A stretch of DNA of 64,000 nt from NCBI GenBank assembly GCA_034401795.1, contig CM067366.1, forward strand, positions 75,336,129 to 75,400,128, given 5' to 3'. This DNA is from Chaetoderma sp. LZ-2023a. Taxonomy: Eukaryota; Mollusca; Caudofoveata; Chaetodermatida; Chaetodermatidae. The notes under the pieces are model-generated. The model ran no database searches. It worked only from the letters and a program-made list of their open reading frames with translations, and was not told where the DNA came from. Shown here piece after piece: positions 12,612-25,608 of the stretch. A program made the translations under genes and the position numbers. Every line of letters starts with the position of its first letter. Within the stretch, counting starts at the first letter, position 1.

Positions 12612-14022
12612 ATAAACGATAACAGAGTTATCATCTGGAAACCAATTTTCAAGATGGCCACCGGATCATTGTCGATTTCGCTAGGTTTCCTCCTCAGGGC
12701 GAGTCCAACCACTCTATGAACTTTCATAGCGATCCGATAAACGATAACAGCGTTATCATCTGGAAACCAGTTTTCAAGATGGCCACCGGTGGTTAGCGAC
12801 CATCTTGGATTTCGGTTCAGTGTCGATTTCGATAGGTTTCTTCCTCAGACCTAGTCCAACCACTCCATGAAGGTTCAAAGCAATCCGATAAACGGTAACA
12901 GAGTCATCATCTAGAAACCAATTTTCGAGATGGTCACCGGTGGCCATCTTAGATTTTGGATCATTGTCAATCTCAATAGGTTTCTTCCCCAGAGGTAGTC
13001 CAACCACCCTATGAACTTTCATAGCGATCCGATAAACGATAACAGAGTTATCATCTGGAAACCAATTTTCAAGATGGCCACCGGTGGCTGGTGGCCATCT
13101 TGGATTTCGGATCATCATCGATTTCGATTGGTTTCTTCCGCAGACCTAGTCCAACCACTCTATGAAATTTCAAAGGGATCTGAAAAACGGTAACGGAGTT
13201 ACCATTTGGAATCCAATTTTGAAGATGGTCCACCTTGGAGTTCGTATCATTGTCAATCTCGATAGGTTTCTTCCCCAGATCTAGTCGAACCACCATATGA
13301 AATTTCATAGCGATCCGATAAACGATAACAGAGTTATCATCTGGAAACCAATTTTCAAGATGGCCACCGGATCATTGTCGATTTCGCTAGGTTTCCTCCT
13401 CAGAGCGAGTCCAACCACTCTATGAACTTTCATAGCGATCCGATAAACGATAACAGCGTTATCATCTGGAAACCAGTTTTCAAGATGGCCACCGGTGGTT
13501 AGCGACCATCTTGGATTTCGGTTCAGTGTCGATTTCGATAGGTTTCTTCCTCAGACCTAGTCCAACCACTCCATGAAGGTTCAAAGCAATCCGATAAACG
13601 GTAACAGAGTCATCATCTAGAAACCAATTTTCGAGATGGTCACCGGTGGCCATCTTAGATTTTGGATCATTGTCAATCTCAATAGGTTTCTTCCCCAGAG
13701 GTAGTCCAACCACCCTATGAACTTTCATAGCGATCCGATAAACGATAACAGAGTTATCATCTGGAAACCAATTTTCAAGATGGCCACCGGTGGCTGGTGG
13801 CCATCTTGGATTTCGGATCATCATCGATTTCGATTGGTTTCTTCCGCAGACCTAGTCCAACCACTCTATGAAATTTCAAAGGGATCTGAAAAACGGTAAC
13901 GGAGTTACCATTTGGAATCCAATTTTGAAGATGGTCCACCTTGGAGTTCGTATCATTGTCAATCTCGATAGGTTTCTTCCCCAGATCTAGTCGAACCACC
14001 ATATGAAATTTCATAGCGATCC
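12612..14022. repeat. 706-bp direct duplication inside the satellite
   Basis: Two adjacent copies offset by 706 bp. The truncated monomer with GGATCATTGTCGATTTCGCT at 12662 recurs at 13368, and all following monomer variants recur in the same order up to about 14022. The same block occurs once near 18900-19600. Unequal exchange in multiples of monomers would produce this. Confidence 0.85.
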
Positions 14023-15091
14023 GATAAACGATAACAGAGTTATCATCTGGAAACCAATTTTCAAGATGGCCACCAGTGGTTAGAGACCATCTTGGATTTC
14101 GGATCAGTGTCGGTTTCGATAGGTTTCTTCCTCAGAACTAGTCCAACCACTCTATGAAGGTTCAAAGCAATCCGATAAACGGTAACGGAGTTATCATCTA
14201 GAAACCAATTTTCAAGATGGCCACCGGTGGCTGGCTGCCATCTTGGATTTTGGATCATTGTCAATCTCAATAGCTTTCTTCCCCAGAGGTAGTCCAGCCA
14301 CCCCATCAACTTTCATAGCGATCCGATAAACGATAACAGAGTTATCATCTGGAAACCAATTTTCAAGATGGCCACCAGTGGCTGGCGGCCATCTTGGATT
14401 TTGGATCATTGTGAATCTCAATAGCTTTCTTCCCCAGAAGTAGTCCAGCCACCCTATGAACTTTCATAGCGATCCGATAAACGATAACAGAGTTATCATC
14501 TGGAAATCAATTTTCAAGATGGCCACCGGTGGCTGGTGGTCATCTTGGATTTCGGATCATCACCGATTTCGATAGGTTTCTTCTGCAGACAAAGTCCAAC
14601 CACTCTATGAAGTTTCAAAGCGATCCTCTAAACGGTAACGGAGTTATTATCCCGAGAAGAATTTTCAAGATGGCCACCTGTGGCTGGCGGCCATCTTGGA
14701 TTTCGGATCATCATCGATTTCGATTGCTTTCTTCCGCAGACCTAGTCCAACCACTCTATGAAGTTTCAAAGGGATCCGATAAATGGTAATGGAGTTATAA
14801 TTTGGAAACCAATTTTGAAGATGGTCACCGGTGGCTAGCAGCCACCTTGGAGTTCGTAGCATTGTCAATCTCGAGAGGTTTCTTCCCCAGAGGTAGTTGA
14901 ACCAGCCTATGAAATTTCATAGCGATCCGATAAACGATAACGGAGTTATCATCTGGAAACCAGTTTTCAAGATGGCCACTGGATCATTGTCGATTTCGCT
15001 AGGTTTCTTCCTCAGAGCGAGTCCAACCACTCTATGAACTTTCATAGCGATCCGATAAACGATAACAGCGTTATCATCTGGAAACCAATTT

Positions 15092-18000
15092 TCAAGATGG
15101 CCACCGGTGGTTAGCGACCATCTTGGATTTCGGATCAGTGTCGATTTCGATAGGTTTCTTCCTCAGACCTAGTCCAACCACTCCATGAAGGTTCAAAGCA
15201 ATCCGATAAACGGTAACAGAGTCATCATCTAGAAACCAATTTTCGAGATGGTCACCGGTGGCCATCTTAGATTTTTGATCATTGTCAATCTCAATAGGTT
15301 TCTTCCCCAGAGGTAGTCCAACCACCCTATGAACTTTCATAGCGATCCGATAAACGATAACAGAGTTATCATCTGGAAACCAATTTTCAAGATGGCCACC
15401 GGTGGCTGGTGGCCATCTTGGATTTCGGATCATCATCGATTTCGATTGGTTTCTTCCGCAGACCTAGTCCAACCACTCTATGAAATTTCAAAGGGATCTG
15501 AAAAACGGTAACGGTGTTACCATTTGGAAACCAATTTTGAAGATGGTCCACCTTGGAGTTCGTATCATTGTCAATCTCGATAGGTTTCTTCCCCAGAGCT
15601 AGTCGAACCACCCAATGAAATTTTATAGCGATCCGTTAAACGATAACAGAGTTATCATCTGGAAACCAATTTTCAAGAAGGCCACCGGTGGTTAGAGACC
15701 ATCTTGGATTTCGGATCAGTGTCGGTTTCGATAGGTTTCTTCCTCAGAACTAGTCCAACCACTCTATGAAGGTTCAAAGCAATCCGATAAACGGTAACGG
15801 AGTTATCATCTAGAAACCAATTTTCAAGATGGCCACCGGTGGCTGGCGGCCATCTTGGATTTTGGATCATTGTCAATCTCAATAGCTTTCTTCCCCAGAG
15901 GTAGTCCAGCCACCCTATCAAATTTCATAGCGATCCGATAAACGATAACAGAATTATCATCTGGAAACCAATTTTCAAGATGGCCACCAGTGGATGGCGG
16001 CCATCTTGGATTTTGGATCATTGTGAATCTCAATAGCTTTCTTCCCCAGAGGTAGTCCAGCCACCCTATGAACTTTCATAGCGATCCGATAAACGATAAC
16101 AGAGTTATCATCTGGAAATCAATTTTCAAGATGGCCACCGGTGGCTGGTGGTCATCTTGGATTTCGGATCATCACCGATTTCGATAGGTTTCTTCTGCAG
16201 ACAAAGTCCAACCACTCTATGAAGTTTCAAATCGATCCTCTAAACGGTAACGGAGTTATTATCCAGAAAATAATTTTCAAGATGGCCACCTGTGGCTGGC
16301 GGCCATCTTGGATTTCGGATCATCATCGATTTCGATTGCTTTCTTCCGCAGACCTAGTCCAACCACTCTATGAAGTTTCAAAGGGATCCGATAAATGGTA
16401 ATGGAGTTATAATTTGGAAACCAATTTTGAAGATGGTCACCGGTGGCTAGCAGCCACCTTGGAGTTCGTATCAGTGTCAATCTCGATAGGTTTCTTCCTC
16501 AGACCGAGTCCAACCACTCTTTGAACTTTCATAGTGATCCGATAAACGATAACGGAGTTATCATCTGGAAACCAGTTTTCAAGATGGCCACTGGATCATT
16601 GTCGATTTCGCTAGGTTTCTTCCTCAGACCGAGTCCAACCACTCTATGAACTTTCATAGTGATCCGATAAACGATAACGGAGTTATCATCTGGAAACCAA
16701 TTTTCAAGATGGCCACCGATGGTTAGCGACCATCTTGGATTTCGGATCAGTGTCGATTTCGATAGGTTTCTTCCTCAGAACTAGTCCAACCACTCCATGA
16801 AGGTTCAAAGCAATCCGATAAACGGTAACAGAGTCATCATCTAGAAACCAATTTTCGAGATGGTCACCGGTGGCCATCTTAGATTTTTGATCATTGTCAA
16901 TCTCAATAGGTTTCTTCCCCAGAGGTAGTCCAACCACCCTATGAACTTTCATAGCGATCCGATAAACGATAACAGAGTTATCATCTGGAAACCAATTTTC
17001 AAGATGGCCACCGGTGGCTGGTGGCCATCTTGGATTTCGGATCATCATCGATTTCGATTGGTTTCTTCCGCAGACCTAGTCCAACCACTCTATGAAATTT
17101 CAAAGGGATCTGAAAAACGGTAACGGTGTTACCATTTGGAAACCAATTTTGAAGATGGTCCACCTTGGAGTTCGTATCATTGTCAATCTCGATAGGTTTC
17201 TTCCCCAGAGCTAGTCGAACCACCCAATGAAATTTTATAGCGATCCGTTAAACGATAACAGAGTTATCATCTGGAAACCAATTTTCAAGAAGGCCACCGG
17301 TGGTTAGAGACCATCTTGGATTTCGGATCAGTGTCGGTTTCGATAGGTTTCTTCCTCAGAACTAGTCCAACCACTCTATGAAGGTTCAAAGCAATCCGAT
17401 AAACGGTAACGGAGTTATCATCTAGAAACCAATTTTCAAGATGGCCACCGGTGGCTGGCGGCCATCTTGGATTTTGGATCATTGTCAATCTCAATAGCTT
17501 TCTTCCCCAGAGGTAGTCCAGCCACCCTATCAAATTTCATAGCGATCCGATAAACGATAACAGAATTATCATCTGGAAACCAATTTTCAAGATGGCCACC
17601 AGTGGATGGCGGCCATCTTGGATTTTGGATCATTGTGAATCTCAATAGCTTTCTTCCCCAGAGGTAGTCCAGCCACCCTATGAACTTTCATAGCGATCCG
17701 ATAAACGATAACAGAGTTATCATCTGGAAATCAATTTTCAAGATGGCCACCGGTGGCTGGTGGTCATCTTGGATTTCGGATCATCACCGATTTCGATAGG
17801 TTTCTTCTGCAGACAAAGTCCAACCACTCTATGAAGTTTCAAATCGATCCTCTAAACGGTAACGGAGTTATTATCCAGAAAATAATTTTCAAGATGGCCA
17901 CCTGTGGCTGGCGGCCATCTTGGATTTCGGATCATCATCGATTTCGATTGCTTTCTTCCGCAGACCTAGTCCAACCACTCTATGAAGTTTCAAAGGGATC

Positions 18001-18315
18001 CGATAAATGGTAATGGAGTTATAATTTGGAAACCAATTTTGAAGATGGTCACCGGTGGCTAGCAGCCACCTTGGAGTTCGTATCAGTGTCAATCTCGATA
18101 GGTTTCTTCCTCAGACCGAGTCCAACCACTCTTTGAACTTTCATAGTGATCCGATAAACGATAACGGAGTTATCATCTGGAAACCAGTTTTCAAGATGGC
18201 CACTGGATCATTGTCGATTTCGCTAGGTTTCTTCCTCAGACCGAGTCCAACCACTCTATGAACTTTCATAGTGATCCGATAAACGATAACGGAGTTATCA
18301 TCTGGAAACCAATTT
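15092..18315. repeat. Two consecutive 1612-bp higher-order repeats
   Basis: Diagnostic monomer variants recur at exactly 1612-bp steps: positions 15092, 16704 and 18316 for one variant, and 14529, 16141 and 17753 for another. Each higher-order unit holds about eleven monomers, some of them shortened. Neighbouring blocks show related periods of 1627, 2318 and 2334 bp, which equal 1612 plus a 706-722 bp insertion. Confidence 0.85.
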
Positions 18316-21300
18316 TCAAGATGGCCACCGATGGTTAGCGACCATCTTGGATTTCGGATCAGTGTCGATTTCGATAGGTTTCTTCCTCAGAACTAGTCCA
18401 ACCACTCCATGAAGGTTCAAAGCAATCCGATAAACGGTAACAGAGTCATCATCTAGAAACCAATTTTCGAGATGGTCACCGGTGGCCATCTTAGATTTTG
18501 GATCATTGTCAATCTCAATAGGTTTCTTCCCCAGAGGTAGTCCAACCACCCTATGAACTTTCATAGCGATCCGATAAACGATAACAGAGTTATCATCTGG
18601 AAACCAATTTTCAAGATGGCCACCGGTGGCTGGTGGCCATCTTGGATTTCGGATCATCATCAATTTCGATTGGTTTCTTCCGCAGACCTAGTCCAACCAC
18701 TCTATGAAATTTCAAAGGGATCTGAAAAACGGTAACGGAGTTATCATTTGGAAACCAGTTTTGAAGATGGCCACCTGTAGCTAGCAGCAATCTTGGAGTT
18801 CGTATCATTGTAAATCTCGATAAGTTTCTTCCCCAGAGGTAGTTGAACCACCCTATGAAATTCCATAGCGATCCGATAAACGATAACAGAGTTATCATCT
18901 GGAAACCAATTTTCAAGATGGCCACCGGATCATTGTCGATTTCGCTAGGTTTCCTCCTCAGAGCGAGTCCAACCACTCTATGAACTTTCATAGCGATCCG
19001 ATAAACGATAACAGCGTTATCATCTGGAAACCAGTTTTCAAGATGGCCACCGGTGGTTAGCGACCATCTTGGATTTCGGTTCAGTGTCGATTTCGATAGG
19101 TTTCTTCCTCAGACCTAGTCCAACCACTCCATGAAGGTTCAAAGCAATCCGATAAACGGTAACAGAGTCATCATCTAGAAACCAATTTTCGAGATGGTCA
19201 CCGGTGGCCATCTTAGATTTTGGATCATTGTCAATCTCAATAGGTTTCTTCCCCAGAGGTAGTCCAACCACCCTATGAACTTTCATAGCGATCCGATAAA
19301 CGATAACAGAGTTATCATCTGGAAACCAATTTTCAAGATGGCCACCGGTGGCTGGTGGCCATCTTGGATTTCGGATCATCATCGATTTCGATTGGTTTCT
19401 TCCGCAGACCTAGTCCAACCACTCTATGAAATTTCAAAGGGATCTGAAAAACGGTAACGGAGTTACCATTTGGAATCCAAGTTTGAAGATGGTCCACCTT
19501 GGAGTTCGTATCATTGTCAATCTCGATAGGTTTCTTCCCCAGATCTAGTCGAACCACCATATGAAATTTCATAGCGATCCGATAAACGATAACAGAGTTA
19601 TCATCTGGAAACCAATTTTCAAGATGGCCACCAGTGGTTAGAGACCATCTTGGATTTCGGATCAGTGTCGGTTTCGATAGGTTTCTTCCTCAGAACTAGT
19701 CCAACCACTCTATGAAGGTTCAAAGCAATCCGATAAACGGTAACGGAGTTATCATCTAGAAACCAATTTTCAAGATGGCCACCGGTGGCTGGCTGCCATC
19801 TTGGATTTTGGATCATTGTCAATCTCAATAGCTTTCTTCCCCAGAGGTAGTCCAGCCACCCCATCAACTTTCATAGCGATCCGATAAACGATAACAGAGT
19901 TATCATCTGGAAACCAATTTTCAAGATGGCCACCAGTGGCTGGCGGCCATCTTGGATTTTGGATCATTGTGAATCTCAATAGCTTTCTTCCCCAGAAGTA
20001 GTCCAGCCACCCTATGAACTTTCATAGCGATCCGATAAACGATAACAGAGTTATCATCTGGAAATCAATTTTCAAGATGGCCACCGGTGGCTGGTGGTCA
20101 TCTTGGATTTCGGATCATCACCGATTTCGATAGGTTTCTTCTGCAGACAAAGTCCAACCACTCTATGAAGTGTCAAAGCGATCCTCTAAACGGTAACGGA
20201 GTTATTATCCCGAGAAGAATTTTCAAGATGGCCACCTGTGGCTGGCGGCCATCTTGGATTTCGGATCATCATCGATTTCGATTGCTTTCTTCCGCAGACC
20301 TAGTCCAACCACTCTATGAAGTTTCAAAGGGATCCGATAAATGGTAATGGAGTTATAATTTGGAAACCAATTTTGAAGATGGTCACCGGTGGCTAGCAGC
20401 CACCTTGGAGTTCGTAGCATTGTCAATCTCGAGAGGTTTCTTCCCCAGAGGTAGTTGAACCAGCCTATGAAATTTCATAGCGATCCGATAAACGATAACG
20501 GAGTTATCATCTGGAAACCAGTTTTCAAGATGGCCACTGGATCATTGTCGATTTCGCTAGGTTTCTTCCTCAGAGCGAGTCCAACCACTCTATGAACTTT
20601 CATAGCGATCCGATAAACGATAACAGCGTTATCATCTGGAAACCAATTTTCAAGATGGCCACCGGTGGTTAGCGACCATCTTGGATTTCGGATCAGTGTC
20701 GATTTCGATAGGTTTCTTCCTCAGACCTAGTCCAACCACTCCATGAAGGTTCAAAGCAATCCGATAAACGGTAACAGAGTCATCATCTAGAAACCAATTT
20801 TCGAGATGGTCACCGGTGGCCATCTTAGATTTTGGATCATTGTCAATCTCAATAGGTTTCTTCCCCAGAGGTAGTCCAACCACCCTATGAACTTTCATAG
20901 CGATCCGATAAACGATAACAGAGTTATCATCTGGAAACCAATTTTCAAGATGGCCACCGGTGGTTAGCGACCATCTTGGATTTCGGATCATTGTCGATTT
21001 CGATAGGTTTCTTCTTCAGAACTAGTCCAACCACTCCATGAAGGTTCAAAGCAATCCGATAAACGGTAACAGAGTCATCATCTAGAAACCAATTTTCGAG
21101 ATGGTCACCGGTGGCCATCTTAGATTTTTGATCATTGTCAATCTCAATAGGTTTCTTCCCCAGAGGTAGTCCAACCACCCTATGAACTTTCATAGCGATC
21201 CGATAAACGATAACAGAGTTATCATCTGGAAACCAATTTTCAAGATGGCCACCGGTGGCTGGTGGCCATCTTGGATTTCGGATCATCATCGATTTCGATT

Positions 21301-22555
21301 GGTTTCTTCCGCAGACCTAGTCCAACCACTCTATGAAATTTCAAAGGGATCTGAAAAACGGTAACGGTGTTACCATTTGGAAACCAATTTTGAAGATGGT
21401 CCACCTTGGAGTTCGTATCATTGTCAATCTCGATAGGTTTCTTCCCCAGAGCTAGTCGAACCACCCAATGAAATTTTATAGCGATCCGTTAAACGATAAC
21501 AGAGTTATCATCTGGAAACCAATTTTCAAGATGGCCACCGGTGGTTAGAGACCATCTTGGATTTCGGATCAGTGTCGATTTCGATAGGTTTCTTCCTCAG
21601 ACCTAGTCCAACCACTCCATGAAGGTTCAAAGCGATCCGATAAACGGTAACAGAGTTATCATCTAGAAACCAATTTTCAAGATGGCCACCGGTGGCTGGC
21701 GGCCATCGTGGATTTTGGATCATTGTCAATCTCAATAGGTTTCTTCCCCAGAGGTTGTCCAACCACCCTATGAACTTTCATAGCGATCCGATAAACGATA
21801 ACGGAGTTACTTGTATCATCTGGAAACCAATTTTCAAGATGGCCACCGGTGGTTGGCGGCCATCTTGGATTTCGGATCATCATCGATTTCGATAGGTTTC
21901 TTCTGCAGACAAAGTCCAACCACTCTATGAAGTTTCAAAGCGATCCGCTAAACGGTAACAGAGTTATTATCCGGAAAAGAATTTTCAAGATGGCCGGCTG
22001 TGGCTGGCGGCCATCTTGGATTTTGGATCATCATCGATTTCGATTGCTTTCTTCCGCAGACCTAGTCCAACCACTCTGTGAAGTTTCAAAGCGATCCGAT
22101 AAACGGTAACGGAGTTATCATCCAGAAACCAATTTTGAAGATGGCCACCAGTGGCTAGCAGCCCTCTTGGAGTTCGTATCATTGTCAGTCTCGATACGTT
22201 TCTTCCCCAGAGGTAGTCGAACCACCCTATGAAATTTCAGAGTGATCTGATAAACGATAACAGAGTTATCATCTGGAAACCAATTTTCAAGATGGCCACC
22301 GGTGGCTGGCGGCCATCTTGGATTTTGGATCATTGTCAATCTCAATAGGTTTCTTCCTCAGAGGTAAAATGTAGTCCAACCACTCTATGAATGTTCAAAG
22401 CGATCAGATAAACGGTAACGGAGTTATCATATAGTAACAAATTTTCAAGATGGCCACCGGTGGCTGGCGGCCATCTTGGATTTTGGATCATTGCCAATTT
22501 TGATAAGTTTCTTCCCCAGTCCTAGTCCAACCAAATCGATCCGACAAAGGGTAAC

Positions 22556-23936
22556 TGAGATCAGTGTTGCCCACAACATCTGATTTTTGCAGGTCCCAAG
22601 GATCCCACACTCTCAGATGTGGGGGTCCCACTGTAAAGTCGGGGGGGGGCCCATGGGGTCCTCATTTGAAATATGGGGGTCCCATGTTTTTTTCTTAAAA
22701 TAAACACAACACATTGATCTAATTATAAAGTACTTTATTAAACATGTTGAAAGCACTAGTTATGACATTGTGTAAATACTGTCAATGTATATATAGAGAA
22801 TATTAACTATGCATAGTGGTAAATTTTCAAAAATATGTATTCTGTGATCTACAATGGTGGCTAAAATTGATCTATTGAAATGGCCTTTGCATATTTAACT
22901 AATAACATTTGAACTGCATGTCAATAAACAATAACTTAAAGCACTGTACTTGTTTGTTGTCTGATAAACCAGCCAACCAACAAACCTACATTGACAACCT
23001 TGTATGATTAACATTTCCAAAGACCACTACATTAGTAATTAGCAAAGACCACTGCATTAGCTTTTCTATTAAACCCTGACTTGACTTTGGACGAATTGAA
23101 AAATTACGAGTGTCTGGGGCGAGTTTGCTCAAGGACGAATTGACCTTCTTCGATATAATGCGCGCATATTTTTTATAATGTAACTGGAATGACTAAATAA
23201 AGTGGAATACATAAGCTAAAATCAGACAAAACAATAATTTATCAAAAATAATCTGTATAAATCAGATTAAACTGCGTAATTAGTGAAAATATTTCAGCCA
23301 ATAACCGGATATCTCTAATTCATAGGGAGGAACTATGTAACGCGATTGCTGATTGGTTGAAGCATAGATAATGCATTAGCGTGTATCCAATAAGGATGCT
23401 TCTATCTGGGAGCTTTGAACTATATGCTGTTTGGAAAAAATCAATATTTTAACGTATGCCTACCTGGAGATCGACGATATCGTTGAACATCGCTGCTGGG
23501 ATGAGCTTTTTAGTTGAGAAATTGGGAACACCTAATGATCGAGTATTGTTAAACATTATAAACACTTATCCATCAGTCAATCAACCAGCCGCTATTGCTA
23601 AATAAAAGACAGCGTATAGCGCGTATTGATACCGTTATTCAAACAGCAATACAAAGACACCGCCGCCAATCCGTCAAATGGCCATTCAAATGTAAAAGAT
23701 ATCACAATATCTTCCATATATTCCTTCATCCATTTAGATATTTTGATAAGTAAATAGAAAAACATATTTTGCCTGTAAGTCGTTGTTTCGTTGTTGCTTT
23801 AGGCAAGTAGGCATGCGCAAATTAATTTCAAAATATTCAGCATATTAGTGATAACAACTTTGTGATCTGTCCAATGTTCTGAGTTGTGAAAGGGTTAAGA
23901 CGCCCAGACACGTTTGTATACGCTTGATCAGTTGTA
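22556..23936. other. Unassigned stretch after the satellite
   Basis: Starts with a short GC-rich part containing several GGGGTCCCA phrases (22600-22690), then AT-rich unique sequence without coding potential. A pair of phrases related to GACGAATTGACC lies at 23091-23142. CCAAT-like motifs occur near 23355 and 23385. Confidence 0.4.
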
Positions 23937-23974
23937 TTGGATTTCTCAAGATTGAGTTCCTCTAGAGGGAAATT

Positions 23975-24030
23975 CCGCTGTTACCCAATCAAATACGTCA
24001 CACTGACGTTTAGCACAACAGACAGAAACA
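23975..24030 (+). promoter_or_regulatory. Possible core promoter (CCAAT, CRE halves)
   Basis: ACCCAATCA is followed by TACGTCAC and TGACGTTT, two inverted CRE half-sites, 25-50 bp upstream of an ATG in good Kozak context (AAACATGGCGG). The ATGGCGG also fits a YY1 motif, often found at start codons of housekeeping genes. This is motif reading only and no gene is confirmed downstream. Confidence 0.2.
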
Positions 24031-24332
24031 TGGCGGGCATTTTTGCAATTTGTAGGCCAAACAAGGCGACTGACATCGGACTTGTAAACTCATTATTTAT
24101 AAAAATTAGATCAAATGGAATACTAAGGATGATCTGGGGATTGTGTTTACAATTAATTTTGGCGGTTGAATCCGATTTATGGGCATTAACAACTTTGAGT
24201 TGTGCAAGAAAACATACAACAAATCATAGTCTTAAACAACGCAGTAAGTTCGTTTTTATTGAACACAATACATTAGGTATATTTTTTAAAGTAAAAACAT
24301 GCACAAATAAATATACACACACGATAATATAA
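24031..24332 (+). CDS. Possible short ORF or first exon, unknown
   Basis: Open frame starting MAGIFAICRPNKATDIG at the best-context ATG. The same frame is open upstream to an ATG at 23937. I recognise no domain. A possible splice donor (CTTGTAAAC) lies near 24078, so only the first 16 or so codons might be exon. Composition after that becomes AT-rich and non-protein-like. It could equally be chance. Confidence 0.12.
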
Positions 24333-24578
24333 TCGATAATTAAGCGCACGCAAAGTTACCAGTTTCCGTTACACTTTTTTACTACATCCCTCATGCGTCC
24401 TCGGGGACGCAGAGGGTTCATTTTTATGCGTCCCTCTGCCACTTGTATGCGTATATACGCGCAACAGGACGCATAAGGGCAACTCTGCATGTGTCTATAC
24501 CAGAGGTGATCCGCTCTGATGATGAACTGTGTATGAAGCTGGAATGGATAACATGCTCCTTACTCTTCAAGCTGCGTA

Positions 24579-24598
24579 GAGAGAGAGAGAGAGAGAGA
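24579..24598. repeat. (GA)n microsatellite
   Basis: Ten uninterrupted GA dinucleotides. Confidence 0.9.
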
Positions 24599-24791
24599 TG
24601 CTGTTTGATGATCAACAATTCAACCGGCCCTGTAACTACACCAAGTTCAGCGATCCACACACATTGAGTGTAAACCGTACCTAGTCTGATCAAATTAATT
24701 CAAAGAACCTTTTAGCAATTAAATACTAGTCACCCACTTAACGTTTATTCTGCTCACATTTCCGAACTAATGCATCCCGCTCAATCATTTG

Positions 24792-25117
<326 letters not shown>

Positions 25118-25278
25118 CCAAACTGAACAACATTTACCTCCGCTGCCTTGGTTATCGATTAGTCCGAGTCTGCTCTGACTCAACTCACCCCTGTGACAGA
25201 TATTTGGACAGACTGACGGGCCGGGGAGAGTCAGAGCAATTAGTATGTTCAAAAGTTGGAGAACTCCGCCAGCGCTTG

Positions 25279-25608
25279 GTATCGCGCCTCTTAATCGACC
25301 TTAGCTACACTATTTGACACAAACCCCGGTTATTGCTTCGTATAATTCACATATACATTCGCTCGCACCTTAAATCATGTTAAAAATGTCTTATATCTCA
25401 CGTTATTTAACTTTTTAGCTCATTATTGATGAACTTACTCGAATTTCAAGCGAACAGCCATTGCAAAAACAGTGATGACGTAGAACACAACTTTTCGCCT
25501 CGAAAATCACGCAATTTCGCCCCAAGCAAATTCGAGCCCTGGGATGATTAAATTAAACTGGAAAGTAAAGGCGTCAGTTTTGTTGGTTAGATAAAATATT
25601 CTATTATT
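25279..25608 (+). repeat. Foldback left arm, outer unique zone
   Basis: Inverted copy of 33363-33735. A fully matching stretch includes AATTTCAAGCGAACAGCC and its neighbours (near 25441), and both copies keep a TGATGACGTAG-like CRE-containing phrase. Left and right copies differ by small indels, for example GATC near the tip. Confidence 0.9.

Larger units (their letters stand above)
7345..22555. repeat. Approx. 151-bp satellite array (about 100 monomers)
   Basis: Monomers about 151 bp long are spaced regularly (the CAATTTTCAAGATGGCC start occurs at 8062 and 8213, for example). Conserved phrases in each are AAGATGGCCACCGGTGGCTG, GGCCATCTTGGATTT, a pyrimidine/polypurine GTTTCTTCC..CAGA, CCAACCAC and CGATCCGATAAACG. 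Variants include short monomers lacking about 7 bp or a larger central part. The array is degenerate at its left end (7345-7620) and breaks up again after about 22400. Apparent ORFs of 60-126 codons on both strands are by-products: the monomer is not a multiple of three, and the same peptide phrases recur only because the DNA does. Confidence 0.97.

Noticed and set aside
7917-22345. Many recurring ORFs of 60-126 codons on both strands
   Set aside because: They are satellite monomers read in frame. The 151-bp unit shifts frame each copy and no start or codon signal is conserved beyond DNA identity.
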